From the NCBI RefSeq assembly GCF_014672695.1, contig NZ_CP053923.1:1356387-1362073 (forward strand): a stretch of DNA of 5,687 nt, written 5' to 3'. Every line of letters starts with the position of its first letter. The first letter of the stretch is position 1. This document shows positions 5,035 to 5,687 of this stretch, piece by piece. The notes below the pieces were generated by a model. It ran no database searches, was not told the DNA's origin, and saw only the letters and a program-made list of their open reading frames with translations. A program made the position numbers and the translations under genes. This DNA comes from Defluviicoccus vanus. GTDB taxonomy: Bacteria > Pseudomonadota > Alphaproteobacteria > Rhodospirillales > Defluviicoccaceae.

Positions 5035-5538
5035 ATGTTGACTCGACGCAATTTTTTCGACCGGCTCGTCGCCACCATCGGCCTGACTGCCGGCCTTAGC
5101 TTCCTGCCCCGCCACATTCTCGCTGCCGGCTCCAGTAGCGAAACCTTCGAAATCGTTCATACCGAAGCGGAATGGAAGCAACTGCTGACACCGGCGCAAT
5201 TCTATGTCATGCGCCAGCAGGGGACCGAAGCCCCCGGCAGCAGCCCACTCAACAACGAGCATGGCACCGGCACCTTTCTCTGCGCCGCCTGCGCATTGCC
5301 GCTGTTTTCGTCGAAGGCGAAATTCGACAGCGGCACCGGCTGGCCCAGCTTCTGGCAACCGCTTCCCAATGCCATTGGCGAGCAGGAGGACAGGACGCTC
5401 GTCTTCGTCCGCACCGAGGTACACTGCCACCGCTGTGGCGGCCATCTCGGGCACGTCTTCAACGACGGACCGCCGCCCACTGGCCTGCGCTACTGCATCA
5501 ATGGCGTCGCACTTAAGTTCGTCGCCGACGCCGCCTGA
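5035..5538 (+). CDS. msrB: Tat-exported (periplasmic) peptide-methionine (R)-S-oxide reductase MsrB
   Basis: The 167-residue protein is an MsrB with an export signal. The N-terminus MLTRRNFFDR carries a twin-arginine motif (Arg4-Arg5), followed by a hydrophobic stretch at 11-24 and a likely cleavage site after LAA (29-31). The mature part is one SelR domain: AEWKQLLTPAQFYVMRQQGTE (45-65), zinc Cys83/Cys86 and Cys131/Cys134, FDSGTGWPSFWQPL (97-110), HLGHVFNDGPPPTG (137-150) and the catalytic RYCIN with Cys154. It should repair Met-R-sulfoxide in exported proteins. It has only five Cys (four zinc ligands plus the catalytic one): the usual resolving site is Thr101, and the place of Cys24 in the cytoplasmic paralogue is Met59. 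This leaves no obvious resolving Cys. The ATG at 5035 gives a proper Tat signal; AGGTGA at 5018-5023 is a distant ribosome binding site. Another exported gene follows after 17 bases, suggesting an operon. Confidence 0.95.
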   Translation: MLTRRNFFDRLVATIGLTAGLSFLPRHILAAGSSSETFEIVHTEAEWKQLLTPAQFYVMRQQGTEAPGSSPLNNEHGTGTFLCAACALPLFSSKAKFDSGTGWPSFWQPLPNAIGEQEDRTLVFVRTEVHCHRCGGHLGHVFNDGPPPTGLRYCINGVALKFVADAA

Positions 5539-5555
5539 GCCGGGAGGAAGTGACC

Positions 5556-5687
5556 ATGCGCAAATGCTCCAAGCCAACAGATGGCGGCAGTGGCCGCCTC
5601 ACCCGGCTACTGCAGGGAGCGGTCATCGCCGCGTTGCTAACGAGCGCAGCCGGCGTTACCAACAGCGCCGCGGCGGAGCAGAGCGAG
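5556..5687 (+). CDS. N-terminus of an exported protein, cut by the window end
   Basis: An ATG at 5556 follows an excellent ribosome binding site (GGGAGGA at 5542-5548, seven bases away) and opens a frame that runs to the window end, giving 44 residues. It begins MRKCSKPTDG, has a basic n-region (to about residue 20), a hydrophobic core LLQGAVIAALLTSAAGV and an Ala-rich end (NSAAAEQSE) with a likely signal peptidase I site after the alanines. The protein is therefore Sec-exported or periplasmic. The mature domain is not visible, so function cannot be read. It lies 17 bases after the exported msrB and is probably co-transcribed; an exported MsrA, which would repair the S epimer, is one plausible partner but this is only inference. 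Confidence 0.8.
   Translation, partial: MRKCSKPTDGGSGRLTRLLQGAVIAALLTSAAGVTNSAAAEQSE

Overview
The window looks like chromosomal DNA of a high-GC Gram-negative bacterium, most likely an alphaproteobacterium. The evidence is an RNA polymerase omega subunit with the MARITVEDCI N-terminus and (out of frame) a long acidic C-terminal tail, a Tat-exported MsrB, a DUF938 methyltransferase, and an RTX protein near a TolC-type outer-membrane protein. A Rhodospirillales-like member is a guess I cannot test from the sequence alone. There is no rRNA, tRNA, CRISPR array, transposase or phage gene.

Layout: (1) 1-654, plus strand: the C-terminal part of a TolC-family outer-membrane channel protein, cut by the window edge. 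(2) 712-1125, minus strand: a cytoplasmic methionine-R-sulfoxide reductase (msrB). (3) 1420-1680, minus strand: rpoZ, whose acidic C-terminal tail lies one base out of frame at 1311-1436. (4) 1681-2083: a gene-free, partly AT-rich region that must hold the rpoZ and RTX promoters. (5) 2084-4030, plus strand: a 648-residue secreted RTX protein made almost wholly of calcium-binding nonapeptides plus a C-terminal type I secretion region. (6) 4047-4080: a strong GC hairpin between convergent genes. (7) 4134-4805, minus strand: a DUF938 SAM-dependent methyltransferase. (8) 4806-5034: a divergent promoter region with two inverted repeats. (9) 5035-5538, plus strand: a second MsrB with a twin-arginine signal peptide. 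(10) 5556-5687, plus strand: the start of another exported protein, closely coupled to the second msrB and cut by the window end.

Two themes link the genes. One is type I secretion: a TolC-like channel and an RTX substrate lie about 1.4 kb apart, though the ABC transporter and membrane-fusion protein are not in view. The other is repair of oxidised methionine in two compartments, by a cytoplasmic and a Tat-exported MsrB. Neither MsrB has Cys at the classical resolving position. The observations most worth checking are the one-base frame break in rpoZ and a palindrome core (ACAATTGT) found upstream of rpoZ and again between the methyltransferase and the exported msrB. I see no clearly new biological system.
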